Shown: positions 1 through 8,016 of the stretch, piece by piece
Layout: each line of letters begins with the position of its first letter
Numbering within the stretch: position 1 is the stretch's first letter
From: Candidatus Heimdallarchaeota archaeon
GTDB taxonomy: Archaea; Asgardarchaeota; Heimdallarchaeia; Heimdallarchaeales; Kariarchaeaceae
Direction of reading: 5' to 3'
Assembly: GCA_026702845.1 (NCBI GenBank)
Contig: JADCLS010000012.1
Coordinates: 62,001 to 126,000, forward strand
DNA length: 64,000 bases
Notes under the pieces: generated by a model
The model's input: the letters and a program-made list of their open reading frames with translations, nothing else
Databases searched by the model: none
What the model was told of the DNA's origin: nothing
Position numbers and translations under genes: made by a program

Positions 1-961
1 CTCGGGATAATGATGAAATGACCTCATCAGGAGTGGTATACTTAGTCATGGTCTGGTAGAATAGATCATTACCCAAACCTTCTGGACATTGTGCTACAAG
101 AATCATACTACCCCCTGATTTTAGTACTGCGCGAGTATTCTCAATACCTTTCTGTGCCTGATACAGTGATCTATTGAGAGGAGGAAAGACAAAACTCACC
201 AATACATCTACAGGTTCTTTTATTTTGTGTACATATACCTGCTCTGCCGCCTCTACTGCCTCATCAAATGCCTTCTTCATTGATCCAGCTGATACAAATC
301 CGATTTCATCAGCAGAACTTACCAACTGGATTGTAGATACCTCGATACCTCTATTCAATACAAAATCAAATCCCTCCCATAGATCCTGTTGTAAGGGATT
401 ATCATAAACTTGAGTAGGACCTGAATTCTCATCTAGAGACCATGAATGATTTTTCACCACTGTTTCATGTTTGGCCAATCCAGGAATAATAGACTTTACT
501 CCACCTGTGTATCCTGCAAAGAAATGGGGTTCCACTGAGTTAATTGTAAGAATATGGGGATAGTTGTTGATGATGGGATTAATATGTACCTCTGTATGAC
601 GAGTTGTGGTTCCCAAATACTCTGTGTCACCATGACAATCATGAATAAATACAGGAACATTCAATTTTTTATCAATTCCTTTCAATAGTCCCTTGAGTTC
701 ATTCTCCGTCGGAGGAGCATGAGTACCAGTGGCAATAATTATTCCTTCAATCGTATGAGGCAGCTCTGCAAGGAGCTTTAAGATTCTTGCGGAGGGGGTG
801 GATCGATGAGCATCATTAATCACTACCAAAGTCCTCTGTGTTATTTTATCAGTAAGATGAAGTAGTTTCTCTCTAATCTCGTGATCAGATAAAGGAGTGA
901 ACACTTCCTTTTCCTTGATAATTTGACAGTTTGGTGGGATATAGATCTGATCAAGATTCAT
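1..961 (-). CDS. larA: LarA-like nickel-pincer racemase family protein (3' end cut by window edge)
   Basis: I translated this gene by hand from the minus strand. It begins with ATG at 961-959 and runs off the left edge, giving about 320 residues. It belongs to the LarA (DUF2088) family, which carries a covalently bound nickel-pincer nucleotide and racemises or epimerises 2-hydroxyacids. Visible landmarks are NDAHRSTPS near residue 49, GTHAP with H81, EPHFFAGYTGGVKS with H146 and K156, and H172 in VVKNHS. The H81, H146, K156, H172 spacing matches catalytic and nickel residues H108, H174, K184 and H200 of Lactobacillus plantarum LarA. The AMP phosphorylase gene lies 44 nt upstream on the same strand, so co-transcription is possible. 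The exact substrate cannot be read, since the family includes many non-lactate racemases. Confidence 0.85.
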   Translation of the reverse strand, partial: MNLDQIYIPPNCQIIKEKEVFTPLSDHEIREKLLHLTDKITQRTLVVINDAHRSTPSARILKLLAELPHTIEGIIIATGTHAPPTENELKGLLKGIDKKLNVPVFIHDCHGDTEYLGTTTRHTEVHINPIINNYPHILTINSVEPHFFAGYTGGVKSIIPGLAKHETVVKNHSWSLDENSGPTQVYDNPLQQDLWEGFDFVLNRGIEVSTIQLVSSADEIGFVSAGSMKKAFDEAVEAAEQVYVHKIKEPVDVLVSFVFPPLNRSLYQAQKGIENTRAVLKSGGSMILVAQCPEGLGNDLFYQTMTKYTTPDEVISSLSR

Positions 962-1005
962 AAATATATGGGGATTGTGTGCTCATTTAAACGAATAGAT
1001 GTGGA

Positions 1006-2532
1006 TTAGATATTTTTCTCTGAAATGGAGCTGATTCTTGAGATGATCATTCCCTCAATAGTATAGGGATTTTGTGTTCTTGCCACCTGTAAAGCAGCTG
1101 TTAATTTAGTGTCACTACTGGTATAGATTGTGTACAGGGGATCATCAGTACTAACAAACTCTCCATTCTTCTTATGCAACACCATTCCCCCTAGCTTATC
1201 TCTGGGGCAGCCTGCGGCGGATAGTATCTTCTTGATGTAACGATTATCGATACTCGAGATATATCCATCTGTCGCAGCCTTCACAGTATCGGTATATGTA
1301 CCCACCTCGACCTTCTTTGAGGTCATATCTGGATCTCCTCCCTGAGCCTCGATAATCTCCTGGAATTTTACCAGAGCTTTTCCTGTTTTGATATACTCAT
1401 GAGCAGTAGTCGCACCATTACCAGCAGAGCTCAATCCTGCCATCTCCAGCAATATACCTGCCAGCTCAATAGACTTCTCAATCACTGAATTAGGTCCTCT
1501 TCCTTCCAATACTTCCAGAGCCTCTCGAGCCTCTAGAGAAGGACCAATATTATTTCCAAGTGGTTGATTACCCAGGGTTAGTGCTGATTCCACACCTATG
1601 TCTACTTGTCTGCATAGGCCTATCAAGTCATGAGCAAAATCTATTGCTTTTGCTCTTGAAGGCATTTTAGTCTGCGGACCGGTTGGAATATCAAATACCA
1701 GCTTATCAACTCCCATGGCCACTTTGGTTGAGACAATACTTGCCAACATTTGATCCTGTGGATCTATACCCAACTCACGTTTCACTCCAATCACGATATC
1801 ATCAAGTGGACTGAGTTCCAGTGGTGCATTCCACACAATCATACCTCGTGATTTTGGTGCTATTTCGGATACCTCCTCAGGAGTAAAGGAGACATTGGCA
1901 AGTACCTCCATCGTATCAGCTGTACCTGCGGGTGAGGTAATCGCACGTGAAGAGGTCTTGGGGATTAGTAAACCAGCTGCTGCAATGATTGCCACGATGA
2001 CTGGAGAGACCTTATTACCAGGAATACCACCAATAGAATGCTTCTCATACACAGGCTCCTTGAAATCAAATTGAGTGCCAGCCTCAGCCATGGCTTTGGT
2101 CATGGTAACTAATTCATCATTATTATATCCATGGAATTGGCTAACCAGGGCAAAAGTGGATACTTCTACTTTGGTGAGTTTTCTTCTTGAAATATCATTG
2201 ACGATCTGGGTAACTTCATTAATAGACCATGGATTGCCCCCAATTTTTGTTTTAATAAAATCGTATGTAATAGGTGGTTTTCTTGCAAGAATGGTGACCA
2301 TGTCATCCTCCTTCAATCCTAACCACTCAGCATCTTTGGGAGAAATTGCTGCCACATCATCGGATATAAGATCCTGCACAACTATAGGGCTCATCACTAT
2401 TTCTTGAATATCACTCTTGAGTGTGACAAGTGAATCATGTCGCAATTTCAGATTTGAGGCTGTATCCTTGGAGATCATCATCACACTATCAACAGAACGA
2501 ATATCTAGAATTTTTACTGGTAATCTAATCAC
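1006..2532 (-). CDS. deoA: AMP phosphorylase (archaeal thymidine-phosphorylase family)
   Basis: The 508-residue length and the extra N-terminal domain of about 85 residues are typical of archaeal AMP phosphorylase rather than bacterial thymidine phosphorylase (about 440). The family phosphorolyses AMP and other NMPs to the base and ribose 1,5-bisphosphate, the first step of the archaeal pentose-bisphosphate route. The glycosyltransferase core shows KHSIGGIPGNKVS, the SSRAITSPAGTADTME phosphate and substrate region, and DIPTGPQTKM. The ATG at 2532 gives the expected N-terminus. The likely next enzymes, ribose-1,5-bisphosphate isomerase and type III Rubisco, are not in this window. The link to nucleotide salvage also fits the purine-catabolic genes further right, but that is inference. 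Confidence 0.93.
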   Translation of the reverse strand: MIRLPVKILDIRSVDSVMMISKDTASNLKLRHDSLVTLKSDIQEIVMSPIVVQDLISDDVAAISPKDAEWLGLKEDDMVTILARKPPITYDFIKTKIGGNPWSINEVTQIVNDISRRKLTKVEVSTFALVSQFHGYNNDELVTMTKAMAEAGTQFDFKEPVYEKHSIGGIPGNKVSPVIVAIIAAAGLLIPKTSSRAITSPAGTADTMEVLANVSFTPEEVSEIAPKSRGMIVWNAPLELSPLDDIVIGVKRELGIDPQDQMLASIVSTKVAMGVDKLVFDIPTGPQTKMPSRAKAIDFAHDLIGLCRQVDIGVESALTLGNQPLGNNIGPSLEAREALEVLEGRGPNSVIEKSIELAGILLEMAGLSSAGNGATTAHEYIKTGKALVKFQEIIEAQGGDPDMTSKKVEVGTYTDTVKAATDGYISSIDNRYIKKILSAAGCPRDKLGGMVLHKKNGEFVSTDDPLYTIYTSSDTKLTAALQVARTQNPYTIEGMIISRISSISEKNI

Positions 2533-2682
2533 GTTTTTTCCCTATTTGCATTCAATAGTAAATATAAAAGCCTGTGTATGAAAACCAAATCTCTGCATTA
2601 GAAATTGTTTAGAATTTGACGAATATCGTTTTTATCACGTTGTGATAGATAGTTGTTGTGTTTTCTGTCTTAGAAATAATCA

Positions 2683-2690
2683 TTTATAAA
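2683..2690 (+). promoter_or_regulatory. TATA box of the rpl18a operon
   Basis: TTTATAAA starts 29 nt before the rpl18a ATG at 2712. Archaeal transcription starts about 25 nt after the TATA centre, so the mRNA should begin at or next to the start codon (leaderless). The preceding purine-rich GAAATAAT could act as BRE. Confidence 0.65.
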
Positions 2691-2711
2691 ACAATACTAC
2701 ACGCCTAGCAT

Positions 2712-2975
2712 ATGGTCAAAGTATACAGAGTAACCGGAGAATTAAGGAAAACACAGAAAAAGATGAAAATTCCATTAATGATGGAAGTACGTGCTCATAA
2801 AGTTGAAGATGTACTGGAGAAAGTATTTTCAGAAATTGGTTCAAGACACAGGGTGAAAAGAGAGGATATTCTAATTCCCAAGGATGGAGGTATCGTAGAG
2901 ATAACTCCTGAGGAGGCAAGAAGCCCCATATTCCAGCAAATGGATGAGAGTTCCTTTGTCATTACCCAGGATTGA
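2712..2975 (+). CDS. rpl18a: Large ribosomal subunit protein LX (L18a/eL20)
   Basis: This 87-residue protein starts MVKVYRVTGE and contains the family signature SEIGSRHRVKRE near residues 41-52. It is the archaeal counterpart of eukaryotic L18a (eL20), a 50S component. Its length is slightly above the usual 58-80 residues. It is first in the conserved archaeal order rpl18a-pfdA-ftsY, and its TGA overlaps the next start codon (TTGA at 2972-2975), which indicates translational coupling. The TATA box at 2683 drives a probably leaderless mRNA. Identification rests on motif plus gene order. Confidence 0.93.
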   Translation: MVKVYRVTGELRKTQKKMKIPLMMEVRAHKVEDVLEKVFSEIGSRHRVKREDILIPKDGGIVEITPEEARSPIFQQMDESSFVITQD

Positions 2976-3397
2976 GCTACTTGAGTCAACAAGCACCTAG
3001 TCCCGAACAGGTATACCAACAATACCAAACTGTAGTTGAACAGATACAGATTCTCGAAAGCCAACTGGATAATATCAATTCAGTGCTTGGTGATTTTGAG
3101 ACCAGTGTATTGACTATAAATGGCATAAAAGCCAATGATGCAGATGAGGAGATAATTATCCCTCTAGGTGGTTTAATATCTATTAAGGCAAAACTCACGG
3201 GAATTAAGGAAATTCTATTGAGTGTGGGATCTGGAGTGGTAGTTCCCATCAATCCAGATAGAGCCATTGATTATATCGTTGGTAGAAAGACTGAGATGAT
3301 GGAATACCGTAAAAAATTGATGGAAGATCATCAGAAACTGGCAGATATTGCCCAGAATTTACAAAACTATCTAAATCAACTTCAACGAGCGGGATAA
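2972..3397 (+). CDS. pfdA: Prefoldin alpha subunit
   Basis: At 141 residues this matches archaeal prefoldin alpha. The prefoldin hexamer (two alpha, four beta subunits) captures unfolded proteins in the cytosol. Two heptad-rich helices, about residues 12-48 and 105-139, flank a hydrophobic beta-hairpin segment with EEIIIPLGGLISIKAKL, the typical coiled-coil/hairpin/coiled-coil layout. I chose the TTG at 2972 because it overlaps the rpl18a stop by 4 nt and gives the expected length. ftsY follows after 2 nt. The beta subunit is not in the window. Confidence 0.93.
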   Translation: MSYLSQQAPSPEQVYQQYQTVVEQIQILESQLDNINSVLGDFETSVLTINGIKANDADEEIIIPLGGLISIKAKLTGIKEILLSVGSGVVVPINPDRAIDYIVGRKTEMMEYRKKLMEDHQKLADIAQNLQNYLNQLQRAG

Positions 3398-3399
3398 TT

Positions 3400-4311
3400 A
3401 TGTTTGATAAACTAAAAAAAGGATTTTCTGGCATACTAAAGAAAGTCAAAATCAAGGAATTAAGTGATAAAGAGCTAAATCCTATAATTAATGAACTAAT
3501 TGATATCATGATCAAGAATGAAGTGGCTGTGGGAACTGCAGAAGCGCTAGGTGCGGCACTAAAAGAAGAATTGATGAATATCGAACATTCCAGGTTCAAA
3601 AGTGCACGTCCTATGATTGAAGAGGCATTAACCAAAGCAGTCTACCGGATTTTGGAAGTCCCTGAAGAGGATTTAGTGGATATTTTTGCCAAGATTAAAG
3701 AGGCCAAGAAAGAAGAGAGACCGTATGTTATTCTCATGCTAGGAATAAATGGTACTGGAAAGACCACTACCATTGCCAAGCTAACCCAGACTATTCTTGA
3801 TAAGGGCTACAGTGTAGTACTGGCTGCAGGTGATACATACAGGGCTGGAGCCATTGAGCAGCTGAGTAAACATGGTGAGAAACTCGGTGTGCGTACCATT
3901 AAGCAAGAACAAGGTTCAGATCCAGCTGCAGTTGCCATTGATGCTATTGACCATGCAGAAGCCAAGGGAGTGGATGTGGTGATTATTGATACAGCTGGTA
4001 GAATGCAGAACAATATCAATCTAGTAAGAGAACTTGGTAAAGTAGTACGTATGTCAGATCCTGACTTGAAGATTTTTGTTGGAGATTCTCTAGCTGGAAA
4101 TGATGTAGTCAGACAAGCAGCACAATTCAATAAGGATATTGGAATTGATGGTGTGATCATGACCAAGATTGATAGTGATGCCAAGGGAGGAGGAGTTCTC
4201 TCAGTGGCACATACTGTCGGTAAACCGATTCTCTATCTCGGAATAGGTCAGGGATACAAAGACCTGCAAGAATTTGAAGCATCCTTTATCGTCAAGCAAA
4301 TCCTACCATAA
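3400..4311 (+). CDS. ftsY: Signal recognition particle receptor FtsY
   Basis: This SRP GTPase (303 residues, typical archaeal size) docks SRP-ribosome complexes at the membrane. A short helical N domain covers about residues 1-95. The G domain shows G1 GINGTGKTTT near residue 115, DTYRAGAIEQL (I-box, characteristic of SRP GTPases), G3 DTAGRMQ, G4 TKID and G5-side GGGVLSVAH. The basic N-terminus (MFDKLKKGFSGILKKVK) could bind membrane lipids. It lies 2 nt after pfdA, in the order common to many archaea. Confidence 0.96.
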   Translation: MFDKLKKGFSGILKKVKIKELSDKELNPIINELIDIMIKNEVAVGTAEALGAALKEELMNIEHSRFKSARPMIEEALTKAVYRILEVPEEDLVDIFAKIKEAKKEERPYVILMLGINGTGKTTTIAKLTQTILDKGYSVVLAAGDTYRAGAIEQLSKHGEKLGVRTIKQEQGSDPAAVAIDAIDHAEAKGVDVVIIDTAGRMQNNINLVRELGKVVRMSDPDLKIFVGDSLAGNDVVRQAAQFNKDIGIDGVIMTKIDSDAKGGGVLSVAHTVGKPILYLGIGQGYKDLQEFEASFIVKQILP

Positions 4312-4357
4312 ACGAATATTTTTTAACACAAGTTTAGCCGTGAAATTAGTAGAAGGT

Positions 4358-5245
4358 ATGACTTTCAAAATCAAGAACACAGTAATCATTATTGTTTCAC
4401 AACTGGATATTGCTGGCATGAATATGAGAGCCAGTTTACTGGAGTATGGGGTATATCAAGAAGAAATCATAGAATCTGTGCCAGATATTTGGCCAGATGG
4501 AACTTATTATCTGCATAAAAATGATCAATCAACTATTTTAACCATTCCTGCTGATCAGATACACAGTGATTACCTTGCAGATCATCTTGAGGCAGATCTT
4601 GTTATCTTTGCCAGCAAGCATTCAGCCAAATCTGGTCAGAAGGCATTATTAGTGCATACTACTGGCATTTTTGGCATGGCAACAATTTATGGTGGAAGAG
4701 ATCAGGAATGTGCACGTGCACCACCGATTATGTTGACCAAGGCATATTATTACCTAATTAAGGCACGAGATGAAGCATTACTTGGAGAATATATTATCTC
4801 CATCGAGGTTACACATCACGGCCCTAGTGCATTACAAGCACCACTTATCTATATGGAGACTGGTGGAACTGAGGCTGAATGGAGGGATACCAAAGCCTGT
4901 GCAGCAGTTGCCAAGGCAATATCCTGGATGATTGATGAGGTCCATGCTCCACAGAAATTTGATAAACTCACATTTGTGGGGATTGGTGGAACACATTATG
5001 GTGCAACATTTCAAAGACAACTTGACCGTGAGGAGTATTACATGGGTCATATAATCCCTAAATATAACCACAAAGAGTTATGTGAGAATCAGGATATGCT
5101 GGAAAAAGCTGTGACAGAAGCTTGGGATAAGACTATGGCTGAGGAAAAGATTTTTCTCATTGACAAAAAGGGTTGTAGTGGTGCACATCGCAATCAATTT
5201 GTAGAGATGATCGAATCGCTGGGATATCCTTGGAAATATGGGTGA
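4358..5245 (+). CDS. dtdA: D-aminoacyl-tRNA deacylase, archaeal type
   Basis: Family COG1650/GEK1: a metal-dependent enzyme that hydrolyses D-amino acids mischarged on tRNA and is the archaeal and plant replacement for bacterial DTD. Conserved blocks are GPSALQAPLIYMETGGTE near the middle, HHGPSAL before it, and GIGGTHYGATF downstream. The reading frame is open back to 4274 inside ftsY, but the family N-terminus (a beta strand followed by S-x-LD-x-A-x-MN) begins at the ATG at 4358. A GTG at 4340 is the alternative. A TATA-like GAATATTTTTTAA lies at 4314-4326, so the gene may have its own promoter although it follows ftsY closely. Confidence 0.92.
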   Translation: MTFKIKNTVIIIVSQLDIAGMNMRASLLEYGVYQEEIIESVPDIWPDGTYYLHKNDQSTILTIPADQIHSDYLADHLEADLVIFASKHSAKSGQKALLVHTTGIFGMATIYGGRDQECARAPPIMLTKAYYYLIKARDEALLGEYIISIEVTHHGPSALQAPLIYMETGGTEAEWRDTKACAAVAKAISWMIDEVHAPQKFDKLTFVGIGGTHYGATFQRQLDREEYYMGHIIPKYNHKELCENQDMLEKAVTEAWDKTMAEEKIFLIDKKGCSGAHRNQFVEMIESLGYPWKYG

Positions 5246-5297
5246 AGATTCAAGAATAGAGTATCTAGCTTAAATTAATATATTGCATCAAGAAAAC

Positions 5298-5720
5298 ATG
5301 GCAGAACGTATTAGAACGTATGAGAAGAAGGATTACGAACAGGTAATAGAATTATGGGAAAAGACAGATCTGACTATCACCCTATCAGATCAGAGGGATG
5401 AACTTCAGAAAACTGCAGATAGAAATCCCGATTCTTTTTTTATCCTAGAGAATGAGGGAATTATCATAGGTACAGTTATAGCTGCATGGGATGGGAGAAG
5501 GGGATACATTCACCATTTAGCAGTACATCCAGAATATCAGCGGAGAGGATATGGAAAACAGTTGATGGCATACTCCATGGATTATTTCAATAAGAATGGT
5601 GCAGTTAAGGTTCACTTATTTGTTGAGAATAGAAATGCAGCTGTTATTGAATTCTATAAATCCATGGGGTGGGTGGTAAGAGATGAACTCACCATGATGA
5701 CAGCAACCTTGCGAAAATGA
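5298..5720 (+). CDS. GNAT-family N-acetyltransferase (YpeA/RimI-like)
   Basis: A single GNAT domain of 140 residues. The acetyl-CoA loop reads YQRRGYGKQL (consensus Q/RxxGxG/A), preceded by HHLAVHPE, and the C-terminal NRNAAVIEFYKSMGW is typical of RimI/YpeA proteins. The N-terminus with VIELWEKTDL resembles bacterial YpeA. The acceptor cannot be predicted; both protein N-termini and small molecules are possible. I prefer the ATG at 5298, 26 nt after the AT-rich box at about 5267-5277, over the in-frame TTG at 5283. Confidence 0.85.
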   Translation: MAERIRTYEKKDYEQVIELWEKTDLTITLSDQRDELQKTADRNPDSFFILENEGIIIGTVIAAWDGRRGYIHHLAVHPEYQRRGYGKQLMAYSMDYFNKNGAVKVHLFVENRNAAVIEFYKSMGWVVRDELTMMTATLRK

Positions 5721-5750
5721 GGAAATTATATGTCTAGTTTCGAAACATAG

Positions 5751-5758
5751 TTTTATGG
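5751..5758 (+). promoter_or_regulatory. TATA box of the CCA-enzyme gene
   Basis: TTTTATGG is centred 24 nt before the ATG at 5778, the spacing expected for a leaderless archaeal transcript. Confidence 0.5.
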
Positions 5759-5777
5759 ATGAGCAATAATCAGTATT

Positions 5778-7307
5778 ATGGATCGCATTGAACTACCCGA
5801 CCAGGTAAAATTCATCATGCAGAGATTACTTGACCATGGATATCAAGCATATGTTGTAGGTGGTTCGATTCGTGATACTTTATTGCATAGGAGAGTAGCG
5901 GATTATGATATCACTACCTCAGCACATCCAGAGGAGATTAAACAAGTCTTCTCCGATAAAAAAATCATTGATTTTGGTGCCAGACATGGAACAGTAGCTG
6001 TAAGGCATAAACGAAGGTTGTATGAGATCACGACTTTCAGGGTAGAGAGTGAATACAGTGATGGACGGAGACCAGATACTGTGCAATTTGTTGCCAACCT
6101 TGATGAAGATCTTGCCAGACGAGATTTCACTATCAATGCCATGGCTGCAGATATTCATGGTAGTATTATTGATCCATTTCATGGAGTGGAAGATATTCAA
6201 CGAAAACTCATCAGAGCGGTTAGAGAACCAAAATTGAGATTTGAAGAGGATTCTCTAAGAATTCTTCGTGCCTGCAGGTTTTCACTTCGATTTTCCTATA
6301 AGATTGAGGTAAACACCTATACAGCCATGAAAGAGACCATGCATTTGATTGATCAGCATAGTATCTCACCTGAACGTATAGCAACTGAGATGAAGGAGAT
6401 TATTATGTATGGTAAAGAAGCAATTCATTTACTCCATAAGCTCGGACTCATTGATCTCCTTTTTCCAGGTATCAGCGAGATTAACTTCTCATTAACTCTG
6501 AACAGATTTGATCTGCTTGGAGGAGCAAATATGGAATTAAATTACGCACTTCTCTTCCATGAGTATCTCAAACTGCATGAAACACATGAGTTATTCAACC
6601 GGATTGTAGGGTACGGTAAGTATACTGAGGAGTACATTGAGATCCTCTCGAAAGCGGTTATTCCGTCAACGATCATTGAATATGCAGGAGAACAGGAGAT
6701 AATCCGCTGGTTACATAGGATAAGCAACCCTATCCGGAGAAAAAAAGAATTCATTGCAGATAAGTTGCTTACAGATATACTTGTTTTGAATACAGTACTC
6801 TATGAGAAAAAACTTGAATTCGATGACATATTTGCAGAGAAATTTGCATTATTGGATAGGAAACTCCCTGTGAATGGAAATGATGCCAAAGCTATTGGAT
6901 TCAGGGGAAAGCAAATATCTGCGATTCTGGATCAGTGGACACAAATGATGTGGAGAAATCCAAACCAAACTCGAGAGGATTATCTAGACTTTGTTACATA
7001 TACTAAACAAAAGGCAGACCTGGATGTATTGAGATTGAGAAATGAGATTTCAAATGATGTTCCCAAGTTTACGGAGGAGGAAGATGAAACTATCAATTTG
7101 GAAGTAAATCGATACCTCATTTTATTCGATAACGTAAAAATAATAGCAAGTAAAAGAGATCTTAGCATTATTAAAAATAATCAACTGGCATATTTCTATG
7201 ATGGTAGAATACAATATCAGAACAACCAAGCCACCTGCAGCATTGAGAACTTGGATGAAGTATTGAGTTCACTTGGGGCTTCACATGTAATTTCGGATAC
7301 ATTCTAA
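5778..7307 (+). CDS. cca: Class II tRNA nucleotidyltransferase (CCA-adding enzyme/poly(A) polymerase family)
   Basis: This 509-residue protein has the bacterial/eukaryotic class II layout. It shows VVGGSIRD (residues 26-33), the catalytic ADYDIT carboxylates D42 and D44, YEITTFRVE, RRPD (97-100), RRDFTINAMA (114-123), then EEDSLRILRACRF (the EDxxR-type nucleotide-recognition motif) and SPERIATE. It should add CCA or part of it to tRNA 3' ends. The C-terminal 250 residues are longer than in compact class II enzymes and I recognise no HD domain. Known archaeal CCA enzymes are class I, so a class II protein is unexpected. Whether it adds CCA, only CC or A, or poly(A) cannot be decided from sequence. 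Confidence 0.88.
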   Translation: MDRIELPDQVKFIMQRLLDHGYQAYVVGGSIRDTLLHRRVADYDITTSAHPEEIKQVFSDKKIIDFGARHGTVAVRHKRRLYEITTFRVESEYSDGRRPDTVQFVANLDEDLARRDFTINAMAADIHGSIIDPFHGVEDIQRKLIRAVREPKLRFEEDSLRILRACRFSLRFSYKIEVNTYTAMKETMHLIDQHSISPERIATEMKEIIMYGKEAIHLLHKLGLIDLLFPGISEINFSLTLNRFDLLGGANMELNYALLFHEYLKLHETHELFNRIVGYGKYTEEYIEILSKAVIPSTIIEYAGEQEIIRWLHRISNPIRRKKEFIADKLLTDILVLNTVLYEKKLEFDDIFAEKFALLDRKLPVNGNDAKAIGFRGKQISAILDQWTQMMWRNPNQTREDYLDFVTYTKQKADLDVLRLRNEISNDVPKFTEEEDETINLEVNRYLILFDNVKIIASKRDLSIIKNNQLAYFYDGRIQYQNNQATCSIENLDEVLSSLGASHVISDTF

Positions 7308-7409
7308 GAATTTACCAAGGAATTACTATCATTTTTGTTCAGCTTTGCTTCCTCCAATAAACAGACTTTTGTTTACCTAAGTGGTGCTTGGTTTAACAAG
7401 GGATATAAT

Positions 7410-7904
7410 ATGACAAATCCAAAAGTATTTTTCGATATGACCGTTGGTGGTCAAGATGTTGGACGTATCGTCTTTGAATTACGGGCCGATGTTGTACCCA
7501 AAACAGCAGAGAATTTCCGTGCCTTATGCACCGGTGAAAAGGGATTCGGCTTCAAGGGCTCTTCATTCCATAGAGTCATACCCAACTTCATGTGCCAAGG
7601 AGGCGATTTCACCAACCACAATGGCACTGGAGGCAAATCTATCTACGGCAATAAGTTCGAGGATGAGAATTTTAAGTTAAAACACACTGGACCTGGAATT
7701 TTATCCATGGCCAATGCTGGACCTAACACCAATGGTTCCCAATTCTTCATATGCACAGTAAAGACTGAGTGGCTTGATGGTAAGCATGTAGTATTTGGCT
7801 CTGTAGTAGAGGGAATGGATGTTGTCAAGAAGATTGAGGGTGTTGGCTCACAAACAGGAAAGACAGCCCAAAAAGTAGTCATAAAAGATAGCGGAGTACT
7901 ATAA
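7410..7904 (+). CDS. Cyclophilin A-like peptidyl-prolyl cis-trans isomerase
   Basis: The ATG at 7410 gives 164 residues, almost colinear with human CypA and with the same residue numbers. Active-site residues R55, F60, Q63, W121 and H126 are all present ([27 protein letters not shown]), as is [20 protein letters not shown]. The eukaryotic-type [13 protein letters not shown] loop is retained and there is no signal peptide, so the enzyme should be cytosolic and cyclosporin-sensitive in principle. The frame is open upstream to 7335, but that stretch lacks family similarity. Codons look somewhat richer in C and G than in neighbours. The gene is followed by a T-rich tract. Confidence 0.96.
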   Translation: MTNPKVFFDMTVGGQDVGRIVFELRADVVPKTAENFRALCTGEKGFGFKGSSFHRVIPNFMCQGGDFTNHNGTGGKSIYGNKFEDENFKLKHTGPGILSMANAGPNTNGSQFFICTVKTEWLDGKHVVFGSVVEGMDVVKKIEGVGSQTGKTAQKVVIKDSGVL

Positions 7905-7960
7905 TTAGTTCTTCAGGCATAGTAGAACGTATTAGATCAAATATTGTTATGTAAATCTAA

Positions 7961-7979
7961 AATTTTTGTTTTATTTTTC
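7961..7979 (+). terminator. T-rich tract after the cyclophilin gene
   Basis: AATTTTTGTTTTATTTTTC on the plus strand, about 60 nt after the cyclophilin stop. Oligo-T runs in the non-template strand are sufficient for archaeal termination. This is one of the few convergent junctions with room for one. Confidence 0.5.
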
Positions 7980-8016
7980 ACCTTAGTGATTTACTTATAA
8001 GTACCTTTGAAGTTAA

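Noticed and set aside
174..407. Plus-strand ORF of 77 codons at the left edge
   Set aside because: It lies antisense to the clear LarA-family gene and has no protein-like features.
5858..5876. GGTTCGATTC resembling a tRNA B-box
   Set aside because: It encodes the GGSIRD motif of the CCA enzyme and has no cloverleaf around it.
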